DNA of 64,000 nucleotides from NCBI RefSeq assembly GCF_000820145.1, contig NZ_CDBW01000006.1, forward strand, positions 302,257-366,256. The letters are read 5' to 3'. The notes under the pieces are model-generated. The model was not told the origin of the DNA. It worked only from the letters and a program-made list of their open reading frames with translations, and made no database searches. Numbering within the stretch: position 1 is the stretch's first letter; every line of letters begins with the position of its first letter. The position numbers and the translations under genes were made by a program. This document shows, in pieces, positions 47,532 to 59,659 of this stretch. The stretch is from Aeromonas sobria. GTDB lineage: Bacteria > Pseudomonadota > Gammaproteobacteria > Enterobacterales > Aeromonadaceae.

Positions 47532-48995
47532 TTACTGCAACACCACGTGCTGGAACCCTTGTACCAGGCTGATGACCGGCTGGGGATAGAGCCCCAGCAA
47601 CACCACCAGAGCGGCAGAGAGCAGTACCACCACGCCGCCGGAGGAGAGTGCCCAGTCGGCGCTGGCATCGCGCTGCTGCATGCCCGGTTCGCGCAGATAG
47701 AGGGTCACCATCACCTTGAGGTAGTAGTAGAGACCCAGCGCGCTGCCGAGCACGATGGCACCGGAGAGCCACCAGAGCTGCGCCTCGACGGTCACGCCGA
47801 TGAGGTAGAACTTGCCGATAAAGCCGAGGGTCATCGGGATACCCGCGAGGGAGAGCATCATCACCGTCAGCACGGCAGTGAGGTATGGGCGCTTCCAGAA
47901 CAGGCCGCGATAGCTGTGCAGGGAGTCTGCATCCTTGCCGCGATAGGGGCTCGACATCATGCTTACCACGCCAAAGGCACCCAGACTGGTGAAGAGATAC
48001 ATCAGCAGGTAGACCCCGGCCGCTTCCACCGGCATCTGGCCGATGCGGCTCGCCACGATCACCGCCAGCAGGTAACCGAAGTGGGAGATGGAGGAGTAAC
48101 CCAGCATCCGTTTGACGTTGGTCTGCACCAGCGCCAGCAGGTTGCCGACCAGGATGGAGATGACCGCCATGGCTGCCAGCAGCCAGTGGATCATGGGATC
48201 GCTCGCCGCCGGTACCGCCAGATAGAAGCGCAGCAGCACGGCAAAGACCGCCACCTTGCTGACGGTGGCGAGGAAGGTGGCGACCGGGGCCGGGGCTCCT
48301 TCGTAGACATCCGGGGTCCAGAGGTGGAAGGGAGCCAGCGACAATTTAAAGGCAAAGCCGACCAGCATCAGACCCAAACCGCCCATCAGCAGCGGGTGGT
48401 GAGCCGGGCTCTCGGCCAGGGTCTGTCCCAGGGCGGCAAAGCTCAGGCTGCCTGCCTGTGCATAGAGCAGCGCCATGCCAAACAGCAGGAAGGCGGTGGC
48501 GGCGGCAGAGAGCACCATGTACTTCACCGCGGCTTCCAGCGAGTGGCGCTCGCGGTAGGCGTAACCCACCAGACCGAACATCGGCAGGGTCAGCATCTCG
48601 ATCCCGATAAACAGGGAGGCGAGGTGACGGGAGCAGGCCAGCACCAGACCACCGGCAGTGGCGATCAGCAGCAGCAGGAAGAACTCCTCCCGGTTGTCCG
48701 GGTAGGCTTTCAGCCACGATTGACCGAAGGTGCAGGTGGCCAGGGCGCCGATCAGTACCAGTCCCATGTAGAAGACGGCGTAACTGTCCACTTGCAGCAG
48801 CGGGGTGACGCCCTGATCCCCCTGCGCCATCACGATGGGCAGCGAGAAGAGCGCCAGGTTGAGGCCAACAATGGTCACGGTAAAGGCGGTGGTGACACAG
48901 CGGCGCCAGGCGATGGCCAACATCAGGGCCGCCATGGCCCCGGTGGTCAACAGCAGGGGAAGCAGTGCCAGCAGTTGGGCAGCGGTGAAAGTCAT
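47532..48995 (-). CDS. nuoN: NADH-quinone oxidoreductase subunit N
   Basis: 487 residues, an antiporter-like membrane subunit of Complex I with about 14 segments. Blocks such as [22 protein letters not shown] and the lysine-bearing [18 protein letters not shown] match E. coli NuoN. It pumps protons as quinone is reduced. It overlaps nuoM by 4 nt (ATGA) and is the last gene of the operon. Confidence 0.97.
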   Translation of the reverse strand: MTFTAAQLLALLPLLLTTGAMAALMLAIAWRRCVTTAFTVTIVGLNLALFSLPIVMAQGDQGVTPLLQVDSYAVFYMGLVLIGALATCTFGQSWLKAYPDNREEFFLLLLIATAGGLVLACSRHLASLFIGIEMLTLPMFGLVGYAYRERHSLEAAVKYMVLSAAATAFLLFGMALLYAQAGSLSFAALGQTLAESPAHHPLLMGGLGLMLVGFAFKLSLAPFHLWTPDVYEGAPAPVATFLATVSKVAVFAVLLRFYLAVPAASDPMIHWLLAAMAVISILVGNLLALVQTNVKRMLGYSSISHFGYLLAVIVASRIGQMPVEAAGVYLLMYLFTSLGAFGVVSMMSSPYRGKDADSLHSYRGLFWKRPYLTAVLTVMMLSLAGIPMTLGFIGKFYLIGVTVEAQLWWLSGAIVLGSALGLYYYLKVMVTLYLREPGMQQRDASADWALSSGGVVVLLSAALVVLLGLYPQPVISLVQGFQHVVLQ

Positions 48996-50536
48996 TGCAG
49001 GGCTCCAGCAGTCGGCAGCAGATACCAGTGCAGCACGTTGATGAGGCTGCTGCTGGCGGTATCAATCACGGGTTGGGGATAGAGGCCAAGCAGTACCAAG
49101 AGACCTGCGATCACCATCATCATGGTCAGCTCGCGGCGATCCAGTCCCTTGAGCACGCGCTCATCTTTGGCGGGGCCAAAGCAGGCGCGCTGCAGCATGA
49201 TGAGGGAGTAGACCGAAGCCAGTACCAGACCGAAGGTGGCGACCGCCGTGATAACCGGGGCAACCTGGAAGCTGCCGACCAGGATCAGGAACTCGCCGAC
49301 GAAGTTGCCGGTGCCCGGCATGCCCAGAGAGGCCACCGAGAAGAACAGCATCACGCCGGGCAGATAGCGCAGGCGCCCCCACAGGCCGCCCATCTGGCGG
49401 AGATCCCGGGTGTGCAACCGCTCGTAGAGCTGACCACACAGGATAAAGAGACCTGCGGCAGAAAGGCCGTGGGCGATCATCTGCACCACGGCGCCCTGCA
49501 GGGCCACTTCGCTACCCGAGTAGATGGCGATCATCACAAAGCCCATGTGGGAGATGCTGGTGTAGGCCACCAGCCGTTTGATGTCGGTCTGGCCGAACGC
49601 CACTATAGCGCCATAGATGATACCGATCAGGCCCAGCACCATGGCGTAGGGGGCAAATTCGGCAGAAGCTTCGGGGAACAGCGGCAGGGCAAAGCGCAGC
49701 AGACCGTAGGCTGCGGTTTTCAGCAAAATACCGGCCAGGTCTACCGAGCCTGCGGTTGGCGCCTGACTGTGGGCATCCGGCAGCCAGCCGTGCAGCGGCA
49801 CCAGCGGCATCTTGACCGCGAAGGCGATGAAGAAGCCCAGCATCAGCAGCCACTGAACGCCCTTGCTCATCGGGGTGTTGAGCAGATCCAGATAGTTGAA
49901 GGTGAAGACACCGGTCGCGTGCTGGTGGGTCAGCACCAGCCCGATGATGGCCACCAGCATGACAAGGCCCGAAACCTGGGTGTAGATAAAGAACTTGGTC
50001 GCGGCGTTGATCCGTGATTTGCCGTCAGTGACCGAGTGGCCCCACAGCGCAATCAGGAAGTACATGGGGACCAGCATCATCTCCCAGAAGAAGAAGAAGA
50101 GGAACAGGTCCAGCGCCATGAAGACGCCGAGCACCCCGCCCAGGATCCACAGCAGGTTGAGGTGGAAGAAGCCGATGCGCTGCACGATCTCTTTCCACGA
50201 ACAGAGGATGGCCAGTACCCCGATAAAGCAGGTGAGGATCACCATCAACAGCGACAGGCCATCCACCGCCAGATGCAAAGAGATGCCAAAGCGGGGGATC
50301 CACGGCAGACGCCACTCGGCGGCCCAAGCAGAGGCGGCACCGGTGACGCCAGCACTGTCGAGGCCGGTCGTGGCAAGCGAGAAGTCACTACCGAGCCAGA
50401 TGGCGCAGGAGAGCAGCAGGCTGGCGCTCATGGAGATAAGGGCTACCCAGCGGACAAACTGCCCGCCGAGACGCTCCATCTGCCAGCAGAGCAAGCCGCC
50501 GATAAAAGGAATTAGCAAGATCCAGAGTAAGGTCAC
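48992..50536 (-). CDS. nuoM: NADH-quinone oxidoreductase subunit M
   Basis: 514 residues, a second antiporter-like subunit with about 14 segments, starting at [22 protein letters not shown] and [19 protein letters not shown] carry the conserved glutamate and lysine. It is separated from nuoL by 98 nt, the only wide gap in the membrane-arm genes, and that gap holds two small hairpins. Confidence 0.97.
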   Translation of the reverse strand: MTLLWILLIPFIGGLLCWQMERLGGQFVRWVALISMSASLLLSCAIWLGSDFSLATTGLDSAGVTGAASAWAAEWRLPWIPRFGISLHLAVDGLSLLMVILTCFIGVLAILCSWKEIVQRIGFFHLNLLWILGGVLGVFMALDLFLFFFFWEMMLVPMYFLIALWGHSVTDGKSRINAATKFFIYTQVSGLVMLVAIIGLVLTHQHATGVFTFNYLDLLNTPMSKGVQWLLMLGFFIAFAVKMPLVPLHGWLPDAHSQAPTAGSVDLAGILLKTAAYGLLRFALPLFPEASAEFAPYAMVLGLIGIIYGAIVAFGQTDIKRLVAYTSISHMGFVMIAIYSGSEVALQGAVVQMIAHGLSAAGLFILCGQLYERLHTRDLRQMGGLWGRLRYLPGVMLFFSVASLGMPGTGNFVGEFLILVGSFQVAPVITAVATFGLVLASVYSLIMLQRACFGPAKDERVLKGLDRRELTMMMVIAGLLVLLGLYPQPVIDTASSSLINVLHWYLLPTAGALQ

Positions 50537-50572
50537 GGTATCAGCTCTCGTTCAAGTTCATATGAGATTGCG

Positions 50573-50610
50573 CTCCCTGTTCCATCAGGGAGAGCAAACA
50601 GCCTGGCTGT
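50573..50610 (-). other. Two small hairpins between nuoL and nuoM
   Basis: Two inverted repeats: CTCCCTG/CAGGGAG (50573-50592, 6-nt loop) and ACAGCC-T-GGCTGT (50598-50610). Neither has a U-run. Confidence 0.55.
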
Positions 50611-50634
50611 ATGATTGTCCGGTTGTTCATCGCG

Positions 50635-52482
50635 TTACCCCAGCAGCAATAGCGCCAGCACCAGCACGGCGCCGATCCCCATGGAGGCGGCATACCAGCG
50701 CAATTTGCCGGTCACGGTCCAGGCCAGCAGCTGGTTGCCACGCAGGGCAAACCAGGCGGGCAGTTCCATGGTGCGGTCCAGTGGGTCGCGGGCCAGCAGC
50801 CGGGTAGCCAGCAGATAGGGTTTGACCAACAGTTGGTCGTAAAGCCAGTCAAAGCCCCAGGCGTTGAACCAGAGGGTGCTGAGCAGGCGACCCGGCGCAC
50901 TGTTGGCAATCGAGGTGGCCAGTCGGCGCTCACCGAGGAACAGCAAGGCCGCCAGTGCAATCCCTGCGATGGCGATGATGCCGGAGGTGATCTCCAGCGC
51001 ATGGCGACCCTCTTCGATATGATCCCCGGGGCCTGCCGGCAGTACCCCAGCTAGCGGCGGGGTGATCAGCGCCCCGATGCCGGTAGAGAGCACCAGCAAT
51101 ACCAGCAACGGCAAGTGATGAGCCAGACCGTGGCCCGCATGGGCTTTGGTCTGCTCTTTGCCATGGAAGGCGATAAAGATCAGCCGGAAGGTATAGAGCG
51201 AGGTGAGGAATGCCCCCACCAGACCTGCCCACAGCAGCGCGCTCTGGCCCGAGGCTTCTACTTGCCACAGGATGGCGTCCTTACTGTAGAAACCTGAGGT
51301 GACCAGCGGCAACGCCGCCAGCGCCGAGCCACCCACCAGGAAGCAGGCATAGACCAGCGGCAGGCTCTTGCGCAGCCCGCCCATCTTGAAGATGTTCTGC
51401 TCATGGTGGCAGGCGACGATGACGGCACCGGCGGAGAGGAACAGCAGCGCCTTGAAGAAGGCGTGGGTCATCAGGTGGAAGATGGCCCCTTCCCATGCGC
51501 CGACACCCAGTGCCAGGAACATGTAGCCAATCTGGCTCATGGTGGAGTAGGCGAGGATCCGCTTGATGTCGGTCTGAACCAGCGCCGCAAAGCCTGCCAG
51601 CACCAGGGTGATGGCGCCAACCAGCCCGACCAGATGGAGGATCTCCGGCGCCAGCAGGAACAGGCCGTGGGTACGGGCAATCAGGTAGACCCCTGCGGTC
51701 ACCATGGTGGCAGCGTGGATCAGCGCAGAGACCGGGGTCGGGCCTGCCATCGCATCCGCCAGCCAGGTTTGCAGCGGCAGCTGGGCCGATTTTCCGACCG
51801 CACCACCCAAGAGCATCAGGCAGGCCAGTGACAGGGCAGGGGAGCCCTCGGCAAACATGGTCGGCGCCCGCACCAGCAGTTCGTGGATATTGAGGGTGCC
51901 CAGTTCCCGATACAGAATAAACAGGCCGATGGCGAGGAAGACATCACCCACCCGGGTCACGATAAAGGCCTTGAGGGCCGCCGCGCCGTTGTTGCGATCC
52001 TTGTAGTAGAAGCCGATCAGCAGGTAGCTGCACAGCCCCACCCCTTCCCAGCCGAGGTAGACAAACAGCAGGTCATCGGCCAGCACCAGAAACAGCATGC
52101 TGGCGATAAAGAGGTTGGTGTAGGTGAAGAAGCGGGAGTAACCCTCTTCTCCGCGCATATACCAGGAGGCAAACAGGTGAATGAAGAAACCGACCCCGGT
52201 CACCACCCCCAGCATGGTCAGCGACAGGCCATCCAGTGCCAGAGAGAAGCTTGGGGTAAAGTTGCCCACCGCCATCCATTGCCACAGGCGCTGGACATAG
52301 ACGCCCCCCTCGGGCGGGTTGGCCAGAAAGTCGATGCCGACCCACAGGGTGGTGAGGGCTGACAGGCCAATGGAGCCCACCCCGATCAGTGCCGAGGTAC
52401 GCTCGCCAAACCGGCCGAGGGAGAAGGCCAGCACCAGCCATCCCAGCAGCGGAAATAGAAAAGTCAGGTATAAGAGGCTCAT
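50635..52482 (-). CDS. nuoL: NADH-quinone oxidoreductase subunit L
   Basis: 615 residues, the distal proton pump of Complex I with about 16 segments and a long lateral C-terminal helix region. [21 protein letters not shown] and [20 protein letters not shown] are typical NuoL blocks. It overlaps nuoK by 4 nt. Confidence 0.97.
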   Translation of the reverse strand: MSLLYLTFLFPLLGWLVLAFSLGRFGERTSALIGVGSIGLSALTTLWVGIDFLANPPEGGVYVQRLWQWMAVGNFTPSFSLALDGLSLTMLGVVTGVGFFIHLFASWYMRGEEGYSRFFTYTNLFIASMLFLVLADDLLFVYLGWEGVGLCSYLLIGFYYKDRNNGAAALKAFIVTRVGDVFLAIGLFILYRELGTLNIHELLVRAPTMFAEGSPALSLACLMLLGGAVGKSAQLPLQTWLADAMAGPTPVSALIHAATMVTAGVYLIARTHGLFLLAPEILHLVGLVGAITLVLAGFAALVQTDIKRILAYSTMSQIGYMFLALGVGAWEGAIFHLMTHAFFKALLFLSAGAVIVACHHEQNIFKMGGLRKSLPLVYACFLVGGSALAALPLVTSGFYSKDAILWQVEASGQSALLWAGLVGAFLTSLYTFRLIFIAFHGKEQTKAHAGHGLAHHLPLLVLLVLSTGIGALITPPLAGVLPAGPGDHIEEGRHALEITSGIIAIAGIALAALLFLGERRLATSIANSAPGRLLSTLWFNAWGFDWLYDQLLVKPYLLATRLLARDPLDRTMELPAWFALRGNQLLAWTVTGKLRWYAASMGIGAVLVLALLLLG

Positions 52483-52787
52483 CCGCGCATCTCGCTCACA
52501 ATGTCCACGTTCAGGGTGTGGTAACGACGATAGAGCAGCAGTAACAGGGCGAGGCCGATACTGGCCTCTGCTGCTGCCAGAGAAATCACCAGGATGTACA
52601 TGATCTGGCCATCGGCCTGGGCCCAGCGGCTACCTGCCACCACAAACGCCAGTGCCGAGGCATTCATCATGATCTCGATGCTCATCAGGATGTAGAGCAG
52701 GTTGCGGCGGATCAGCAGACCGCACAAGCCGATGCAGAACAGCACCGCGGCCAGCAAAAGTCCGTGCTCCATAGGGATTCCATTCAT
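52479..52787 (-). CDS. nuoK: NADH-quinone oxidoreductase subunit K
   Basis: 102 residues with three membrane segments, including the conserved glutamates in [15 protein letters not shown] and [17 protein letters not shown] that lie on the proton path. It overlaps both nuoJ and nuoL by 4 nt. Confidence 0.96.
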   Translation of the reverse strand: MNGIPMEHGLLLAAVLFCIGLCGLLIRRNLLYILMSIEIMMNASALAFVVAGSRWAQADGQIMYILVISLAAAEASIGLALLLLLYRRYHTLNVDIVSEMRG

Positions 52788-53335
52788 TGCTGATCTCCTT
52801 CTTGTGCAGAGCGGGATGCTGCGCGAGGGACCGAGAGTACTTCACCGTTCTTCTCTTCCCGACCCAGATGGTAGGCGGTCACCAGACCGGCCAGCAGCAG
52901 GATGGAGGCGAGCTCGACAGCCAGTACATAGGGGCCAAAGAGCTCGATACCGACCTGCTTGGCAGTCACCTCGGTCACCCCGATCAGGCCCCCGGTCACG
53001 CCGAGAATGCCGTGGGCCAGAAAGCCCAGCAGCACCAGAGAGAGCAGGGCAGGGCCAACCCAGGTCATGGGGGTAAGCCAGTTCTTCTCCTGCACTTGCG
53101 CCGTTCCCAAGTTCAGCATCATCACCACGAACACGAACAGCACCATGATGGCACCTGCGTAGACGATCACCTGCAGGGCGCCTGCAAAGGCGGCGCCCAG
53201 GCAGAAGAAGATCATGGCCACGGCGATGAGGGAGATGATGAGATTGAGCAGCGCATGCATCGGATTGCTGGTGCTGATCACCCGCAGCGTGCTGTAAATG
53301 GCCACCAGGGCCGAGGCATAAAATGCCAGTTCCAT
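52784..53335 (-). CDS. nuoJ: NADH-quinone oxidoreductase subunit J
   Basis: 183 residues, five membrane segments, with the conserved [19 protein letters not shown] in the third. The start at 53335 ([10 protein letters not shown]) has GAGGAG 6 nt upstream; a frame to 53395 would run into nuoI. Part of the proton-transfer section of the membrane arm. Confidence 0.96.
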   Translation of the reverse strand: MELAFYASALVAIYSTLRVISTSNPMHALLNLIISLIAVAMIFFCLGAAFAGALQVIVYAGAIMVLFVFVVMMLNLGTAQVQEKNWLTPMTWVGPALLSLVLLGFLAHGILGVTGGLIGVTEVTAKQVGIELFGPYVLAVELASILLLAGLVTAYHLGREEKNGEVLSVPRAASRSAQEGDQQ

Positions 53336-53345
53336 GATTGACTCC

Positions 53346-53888
53346 TCAGGGCAGCAGGCTCTTGACATCGATGGGTTTGGCTTCGTTTTCGGCATCCCCT
53401 TTCGGTTTGCCGTCGATGGCCATCCCGCTCATGCGATAGAAGTTGTAGTCCGGGTATTTGCCGGGCCCGCTGATCAGCAGATCTTCCTTCTCGTACACCA
53501 GATCCTGGCGGCGATACTCACCCATCTCGAAATCCGGCGTCAGCTGGATGGCGGTGGTGGGGCAGGCCTCTTCGCACAGGCCGCAGAAGATGCAGCGAGA
53601 GAAGTTGATGCGAAAGAACTCCGGATACCAGCGACCATCTTCCCGCTCGGATTTTTGCAGCGAGATACAGCCGACCGGGCAGGCGACCGCACAGAGGTTG
53701 CAGGCCACACAGCGTTCGTCCCCGTCGGGGTCACGGGTCAGTACGATGCGACCGCGGTAGCGGGGGGCCGCATAGACCGCCTCTTCCGGATAGCTCAGGG
53801 TTTCACGGGGCCGCCAGGCATGGGAGAAGACCATGGCCAGGCTGCGTAACTGGGTGCCGACACCCTGAATAATGCTAAAAATTTTCAT
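53346..53888 (-). CDS. nuoI: NADH-quinone oxidoreductase subunit I
   Basis: 180 residues. Two [4Fe-4S] ferredoxin motifs, [15 protein letters not shown] and [15 protein letters not shown], hold clusters N6a and N6b of the peripheral arm. Starts [14 protein letters not shown] like E. coli NuoI. It lies 10 nt after nuoH. Confidence 0.97.
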   Translation of the reverse strand: MKIFSIIQGVGTQLRSLAMVFSHAWRPRETLSYPEEAVYAAPRYRGRIVLTRDPDGDERCVACNLCAVACPVGCISLQKSEREDGRWYPEFFRINFSRCIFCGLCEEACPTTAIQLTPDFEMGEYRRQDLVYEKEDLLISGPGKYPDYNFYRMSGMAIDGKPKGDAENEAKPIDVKSLLP

Positions 53889-53898
53889 AATGAGTGCC

Positions 53899-54867
53899 TC
53901 ACTGCGTACTTATCAGTACAACTGCCGCGGTGATCAGCATATTGATCAGGGTCAGCGGCAAGCAGACTTTCCAGCCAAACGACATCACCTGGTCAAAGCG
54001 CGGGCGAGGCAGGGAAGCCCGCAGCAGGATGAAGAACACCATGAAACAGGCGGTCTTCAGAGCAAACCAGATGAAGGGGGGCAACCAGGGGCCATGCCAG
54101 CCACCGAAGAAGAGGGTCACGATGAGCGAAGAGATCAGCACGATGCCGATATATTCGCCCACGAAGAAGAGACCCCACTTCATCCCCGCATACTCGATGT
54201 GATAGCCGTCGGCGAGCTCCTGCTCGGCTTCCGGCTGGTCAAACGGATGGCGGTGGGTGACGGCGACACCGGCAAACAGGAAGGTGACAAAGCCCAGAAT
54301 TTGGGGCACCACGTTCCACAGGTCCGCCTGTGCCTCGACAATATCCCGCAGGTTGAAGCTGCCGGTCTGGATCACGATCCCCATCAAGGAGAGCCCGAGA
54401 AACACCTCGTAGGAGAGGGTCTGGGCCGAGGCGCGCAAGCTGCCGAGCAGGGAGTATTTGTTGTTGCTCGACCAACCGGCGAACAGCACCGCATAGACCG
54501 CCAGCCCCGCGATGGCCAGGATGTAGAGCAGCCCCACGTTGAGATCCGCCACGCCCCAGGTGGGGGTGATGGGCACCACCGCAAACGCCAGAATAAAGGC
54601 GGTGAAGGCGATGATGGGGGCCAGGATAAAGATCCGGCGATCGGCGAACGGCGGGATCCAGTCCTCCTTGAAGAACATCTTGATCATGTCGGCGGCCAGC
54701 TGGAGCAGGCCAAACGGCCCCACCCGGTTGGGGCCGTAGCGATCCTGCCACAGGGCCAGCAGACGGCGCTCGATGAAGCTCATGAAGGCGCCAGCCCCCA
54801 CGATCCCCACCAGCACGATCAGTGCCTTGCCCACCTCCAGCAACAGATCGATCAGCGACTCGCTCAT
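53899..54867 (-). CDS. nuoH: NADH-quinone oxidoreductase subunit H
   Basis: 322 residues, eight membrane segments, the subunit that shapes the quinone cavity. [20 protein letters not shown] and the loop [22 protein letters not shown] are the typical signatures. It overlaps nuoG by 4 nt. Confidence 0.97.
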   Translation of the reverse strand: MSESLIDLLLEVGKALIVLVGIVGAGAFMSFIERRLLALWQDRYGPNRVGPFGLLQLAADMIKMFFKEDWIPPFADRRIFILAPIIAFTAFILAFAVVPITPTWGVADLNVGLLYILAIAGLAVYAVLFAGWSSNNKYSLLGSLRASAQTLSYEVFLGLSLMGIVIQTGSFNLRDIVEAQADLWNVVPQILGFVTFLFAGVAVTHRHPFDQPEAEQELADGYHIEYAGMKWGLFFVGEYIGIVLISSLIVTLFFGGWHGPWLPPFIWFALKTACFMVFFILLRASLPRPRFDQVMSFGWKVCLPLTLINMLITAAVVLISTQ

Positions 54868-57602
54868 GCGATCACCTCCTGCAGGTTAGTGATTGAGGCT
54901 TGTTGCAGGGCCGTTGGCAGGCCGTTCACCCCAAGGGGGAGCCCCACCAGACCGGCGCTCAGCTGTGCACTAAGACGCAGGCGCAGTTGCCAGTGGCTAC
55001 CGCCCCAGGAGAATGAGACCTGACTGCCCCCATGGAGGGTCAGACGCTGTGCATCTGCCGGATTTAGCACCAGCTCGGGTTCGTTCATGCGGGCCTGAAT
55101 CACCGGGCTGCGGGCCGACAGCTCCTCGCCGCCAAACAGCTGGGCATAATTGACCACCTGCAGTGCCTCTGCGGCCTTGAAGGGGGCTGGGATGGTGGTG
55201 AACCAGCCAAGGGTATCCTCTGTTGCTTCCAGCAAACGGCGACCCGGATCGCCAGCACGCAGATGACCACCAACTTCATCCTGGAACTTGTTCCAGGCGG
55301 AGGGTGAGTTCCAGCCCGGTGCCCAGGCAAAGGGCACTTGCGGCATGTTCTGGCGGGCACCGGCATACCCTTCCATGGAGAAGTTGAAGGGGGAGTCGGG
55401 ATCTTGCGCCACCCGCGGCTCGCTGACGTTCTGATCCGCCAGCATGGAGGTGCGACCGCTGTAGCGGTGCGGCTCACGAGCCAACCGCATGCCACGGATG
55501 CGCAAGCCCGCGTTGGGGGCCGCTTCCAGCATGGTGGCCAGCAGCGGATGGCTGGTGGCGCAGTCATGGCTTATCTGTTCATAGGTCTGCCAGCGCAGCG
55601 GCTTGTGCTCGAGCGCCCCTTGCAGTGCCGCCAGCCAGCGCCACCCTTCACGCACCTGAATGTCGGCGTTGTAGAAGGCGGGCGCATAGACCTGGAAGAA
55701 GCGCTGGGCGCGCCCTTCCATATTGACCAGGGTGCCATCGGCCTCGGCAAAACTGGCCGCAGGCAGCACCAGATCGGCCTTGTTGGCGGTCAGGGTCGCC
55801 TGATGGTCGATGACCAGCAGGTGTTGCAGCCGGGCCAGTGCTGCGTCCACCCGGTTGCGCGGTGCGCGGCGGTAGAGATCGTTCTCCAGGGTGACCAGCG
55901 CCAGCCCCTCTTCGGCCTCGATACGCTCAAGGGCGGCTTCAAGCGGCTTGTCTGACAATGCTTGAGCGCCCAGCATGGCTAGACCCAGCGAGTTGGCCTC
56001 CTGGCCAACCAGCGCGATGCTGGCTTCCAGTCCACGGTTTTTCAGGGCGTGGGCAATATTGCTGGCCGCGTCGACCAATGCCACATCGCGGGCACTGGAA
56101 CCTGCAATGATGAGCGGCTTCTTGGCGTTGCCCAGCAGCTCGGCCCAGCGAGCCGCTTGTGCCTGTTGCTCGGGGCTGAGATCGGCCACGGCCGGTGCGC
56201 TCGGGTCGAGCAGGTTGGCGATGGCAAAGCCAAGGCGCGCCTGATCGGCGTAGGGGGCGTGCAGCTTGTCGGCCGCTACATCGTCAAGACGGGTGGTGTC
56301 GAGACTGGTGATGAGCAGCGGGTAGCGCTCGTTCTGACCCAACGTCTGAACGGCGGCGACTTGCCACAGATCCACCTTCATCTTGCGGGCCAGCTCGCGA
56401 GCCTTGCCCTTGACGGCCTGACGCAGCGCAAGCGCGATACGGGCGGCGCTCATGGTGACATCTTCGCCGAGCAGCAGAATGGCATCGGCCTCTTCCATGT
56501 CCCGCAGGCTCGGGGTTGGCACGCCGCCCTGTTGCAGGATCTGCAGCATTTTCAGCTGACAGGCCCATTCTGCCTGCTCGACGCCTGCATAGAAGTTGCC
56601 TTCACCCACCAGCTCGCGCAGGGCAAAGTTGCTCTCCAGCGAGGCGCGGGGCGAGCCGATGCCGATGAGGCCATTGGCGGTGCGCAGGGCATCGGCGGCG
56701 CGGTTGAGGGCGCCATCGACTGTGATGGTCAGCTGGTCGTTGCCATCTTTGAGCAGCGGCTGGCGCGGGCGATCCGCCAGATTGACGTAGCCATAGCCAA
56801 AGCGGCCACGGTCACAGAGGAAGTAGTGGTTGAGGCTGCCGTGGAAGCGGTTTTCGATGCGGCGCAGCTCGCCATAACGCTCACCCGGGCTGATGTTGCA
56901 GCCCACGGAACATTGCTGGCAGATGCTGGGGGCAAACTGCATGTCCCACTTGCGGTTGTAGCGCTCGGAGTGGGTCTTGTCGGTGAAGACGCCGGTGGGG
57001 CAGACCTCCACCAGGTTGCCGGAAAATTCGCTCTCCAGGGTGCCATCTTCGACCCGGCCGAAATAGACGTTGTCGTGGGCGCCATAGACACCCAGATCCT
57101 CGCCACCGGCATAATCCTTGTAATAACGAACGCAGCGATAGCAGGCGATGCAGCGGTTCATCTCGTGATTGATGAAGGGGCCCAGCTCCTGATTCTGGTG
57201 GGTGCGCTTGGTGAAGCGGTAGCGACGGCTGTTGTGGCCGGTCATCACCGTCATGTCCTGCAGGTGGCAGGCGCCCCCCTCTTCACAGACCGGGCAGTCG
57301 TGGGGGTGGTTGGTCATCTGCCACTCCACCACGCACTTGCGAAACTCTTTTGCCTCTTCATCTTCGATGGAGATATAAGTGCCATCGGTAGAGGGGGTCA
57401 TGCAGGACATGACCAGACGACCGCGCTTGTCGTCGGCATTCTGATACTGCTTGACCGCGCACTGGCGGCAGGCGCCGACGCTACCCAGCGCCGGATGCCA
57501 GCAAAAATAGGGGACGTCCAGACCCAGTGACAGACAGGCTTGCAGCAGGTTGTCTGCCCCGTCTACCTCGAACTCTTTACCGTCTACATAAATGGTTGCC
57601 AT
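54864..57602 (-). CDS. nuoG: NADH-quinone oxidoreductase subunit G
   Basis: 912 residues. The N-terminal [2Fe-2S] domain has [18 protein letters not shown]. Then come the NHPHDCPVC and [14 protein letters not shown] clusters, and the extra N7-type site [13 protein letters not shown], which only some bacteria have. The molybdopterin-oxidoreductase-like part fills the rest without cofactor. It lies in the peripheral arm between nuoF and nuoH. Confidence 0.97.
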   Translation of the reverse strand: MATIYVDGKEFEVDGADNLLQACLSLGLDVPYFCWHPALGSVGACRQCAVKQYQNADDKRGRLVMSCMTPSTDGTYISIEDEEAKEFRKCVVEWQMTNHPHDCPVCEEGGACHLQDMTVMTGHNSRRYRFTKRTHQNQELGPFINHEMNRCIACYRCVRYYKDYAGGEDLGVYGAHDNVYFGRVEDGTLESEFSGNLVEVCPTGVFTDKTHSERYNRKWDMQFAPSICQQCSVGCNISPGERYGELRRIENRFHGSLNHYFLCDRGRFGYGYVNLADRPRQPLLKDGNDQLTITVDGALNRAADALRTANGLIGIGSPRASLESNFALRELVGEGNFYAGVEQAEWACQLKMLQILQQGGVPTPSLRDMEEADAILLLGEDVTMSAARIALALRQAVKGKARELARKMKVDLWQVAAVQTLGQNERYPLLITSLDTTRLDDVAADKLHAPYADQARLGFAIANLLDPSAPAVADLSPEQQAQAARWAELLGNAKKPLIIAGSSARDVALVDAASNIAHALKNRGLEASIALVGQEANSLGLAMLGAQALSDKPLEAALERIEAEEGLALVTLENDLYRRAPRNRVDAALARLQHLLVIDHQATLTANKADLVLPAASFAEADGTLVNMEGRAQRFFQVYAPAFYNADIQVREGWRWLAALQGALEHKPLRWQTYEQISHDCATSHPLLATMLEAAPNAGLRIRGMRLAREPHRYSGRTSMLADQNVSEPRVAQDPDSPFNFSMEGYAGARQNMPQVPFAWAPGWNSPSAWNKFQDEVGGHLRAGDPGRRLLEATEDTLGWFTTIPAPFKAAEALQVVNYAQLFGGEELSARSPVIQARMNEPELVLNPADAQRLTLHGGSQVSFSWGGSHWQLRLRLSAQLSAGLVGLPLGVNGLPTALQQASITNLQEVIA

Positions 57603-57643
57603 ACAACTTCCCTGAAACCTGTTTTGTGAAATCGGTGGTGTTG

Positions 57644-59029
57644 TTACCAGCGTTCGCCCAGCAGATTGGGCTGGATCCCTTTAAATGGCTTGTGGTTGTC
57701 ACCAGCGCCCTTGATCCCTGCCTCGAATTCGGAGCGGAAATATTTGATTGCGCTGGCGAGCGGCTCGACGGCGCCCGGTGCGTGGGCGCAGAAGGTCTTG
57801 CCCGGGCCAAGGAAACCGCAGAGTTGCTCCAGGGTGGCCAGATCGCCGGATTGCCCCTCACCACGCTCCAGTGCCCGCAGCAGTTTGACGCTCCAGGGCA
57901 GGCCGTCGCGGCAGGGGGTGCACCAGCCGCAGGATTCGCGAGCGAAGAATTCTTCCATGTTGCGCAGCAGGCTCACCATGCTGATGGAGTCATCCACCGC
58001 CATGGCAAGACCAGTTCCCATTCGGGTGCCGACCTTACCGATGCCAGCGGTATACATACGGGCATCAAGGTGCTCTGGCAGCAGGAAGCCGGTACCGGCG
58101 CCCCCCGGTTGCCAGGCTTTCAGGCGATAGCCGCTCTTCATGCCGCCGGCATAGTTTTCAAACAGCTCGCGGGCAGTGATGCCAAAAGGCAGCTCCCAGA
58201 CCCCCGGGTTGTTTACCTTGCCGGAGAAACCCATCAGCTTGGTGCCGTGATCTTCCGAGCCCGGCAGCGCCAGCCCCTGATACCAAGCCACGCCGTTGCC
58301 GATGATGGCGGGTACGTTGCAGAGGGTTTCGACGTTATTGACGCAAGTGGGTTTGCCCCAGACGCCGGAGACGGCGGGGAATGGCGGTTTGGCGCGCGGG
58401 TTAGCGCGGCGCCCTTCCAGCGAGTTGATCAGCGCCGTCTCTTCGCCACAGATGTAGCGACCGGCGCCGGTGTGGACGAACAGCTCGAAGTCAAAGCCCG
58501 AGCCGAGAATGTTTTTGCCAAGCAGGCCCGCTGCTTTTGCCTCTTCTACGGCCCTGCGCAGGTTGATGGCGGCATCCACATACTCGCCACGCAGGAAGAT
58601 GTAGCCGCGATAAGCCTTGAGGGCCCGTGCCGAGATGATCATCCCCTCGATCAGCAGGTGGGGCAGTTGCTCCATCAGCAGGCGATCTTTCCAGGTATTG
58701 GGCTCCATCTCATCGGCGTTGCAGAGCAGGTAACGGATGTTCATGCTCTCGTCTTTGGGCATCAGCCCCCACTTCACGCCGGTGGGGAAGCCTGCGCCGC
58801 CACGCCCCTTGAGACCGGCATCCTTGACGGTGCTGACAATCTCGTCCGGGCTCATCTGGCCGAGTGCCTTGCGGGCAGCCTCATAGCCCTGCTTGCTCTG
58901 GTATTCATCCAGCCACACCGGCTGGCCGTCGTCCCGCAACCGCCAGGTGAGGGGGTGGGTTTCGGCGGCGCGGGCAGTGCGGTTGGCGGTGCCAAGAGAG
59001 GCGAGCATTTTGCTCTGAGGCTGGCTCAT
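57644..59029 (-). CDS. nuoF: NADH-quinone oxidoreductase subunit F
   Basis: 461 residues. It binds NADH and FMN ([36 protein letters not shown]) and one [4Fe-4S] cluster ([12 protein letters not shown] and later FCAHAPG). This is the entry point for electrons. It overlaps nuoE by 4 nt. Confidence 0.98.
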   Translation of the reverse strand: MSQPQSKMLASLGTANRTARAAETHPLTWRLRDDGQPVWLDEYQSKQGYEAARKALGQMSPDEIVSTVKDAGLKGRGGAGFPTGVKWGLMPKDESMNIRYLLCNADEMEPNTWKDRLLMEQLPHLLIEGMIISARALKAYRGYIFLRGEYVDAAINLRRAVEEAKAAGLLGKNILGSGFDFELFVHTGAGRYICGEETALINSLEGRRANPRAKPPFPAVSGVWGKPTCVNNVETLCNVPAIIGNGVAWYQGLALPGSEDHGTKLMGFSGKVNNPGVWELPFGITARELFENYAGGMKSGYRLKAWQPGGAGTGFLLPEHLDARMYTAGIGKVGTRMGTGLAMAVDDSISMVSLLRNMEEFFARESCGWCTPCRDGLPWSVKLLRALERGEGQSGDLATLEQLCGFLGPGKTFCAHAPGAVEPLASAIKYFRSEFEAGIKGAGDNHKPFKGIQPNLLGERW

Positions 59030-59568
59030 GGGTAAGCCTCCAGGGTTTTCAGCAATGTCACCGGGTCGAGGCCGCCATAGGTGTCGTCATCGATCATGAT
59101 GGCTGGCCCCTTGTCGCAGTTGCCAAGGCAGCAGACCGGCAGCAGGGTGAAGCGGCCGTCAGGCGTGGTTTGACCCGGGCCGAGATTCATTACCTCTTTG
59201 AGACCGGCCATCAGCTCTTCATGGCCATTGATGTAGCAGACCATGCTGTCGCAGACCCGGATGATGTGGCGCCCTACCGGCTGGCGGAAGATTTGGCTAT
59301 AGAAGGTGGCGACACCCTCTACGTCGCTGGCGGGAATGCCGAGCTCGGCCGCGATGGCATGAATGGCACCGTCCGGTACCCAGCCGCGAGCCTGCTGCAC
59401 GATCTTGAGCGCTTCGATACTGGCGGCGCGGGGATCTTCGTAGTGATGTTTCTCGTGTTCAATGGCATCGCGTTCAGCCTGGCTCAGAACGAAATCGCTC
59501 TGTTTGCTGCTGCAAGCCCCTTGCCCCTTTGGGGTCTGATTATTGTGACACTGACATTGCTGGCTCAT
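59026..59568 (-). CDS. nuoE: NADH-quinone oxidoreductase subunit E
   Basis: 180 residues from the ATG at 59568 (AAAGGT 7 nt upstream); the frame is open to 59637. The [2Fe-2S] ligands are in [15 protein letters not shown] and [13 protein letters not shown]. Compared with E. coli NuoE the N-terminus differs: [20 protein letters not shown] carries three extra cysteines and a histidine before the conserved [13 protein letters not shown] block. Confidence 0.95.
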   Translation of the reverse strand: MSQQCQCHNNQTPKGQGACSSKQSDFVLSQAERDAIEHEKHHYEDPRAASIEALKIVQQARGWVPDGAIHAIAAELGIPASDVEGVATFYSQIFRQPVGRHIIRVCDSMVCYINGHEELMAGLKEVMNLGPGQTTPDGRFTLLPVCCLGNCDKGPAIMIDDDTYGGLDPVTLLKTLEAYP

Positions 59569-59659
59569 GACTTGACCTTTTGTGGCTTGTCCTTTAACTG
59601 CGAGTCCTGTTGTCTCGTAATCGGTGGCTGTCCCCATCAGGTGGACACCCAGCGGTTAC

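Noticed and set aside
47496..49082. Plus-strand open frame of 528 codons opposite nuoN
   Set aside because: Gln/His-rich composition is the reverse image of membrane-protein codons; the minus strand is clearly nuoN.
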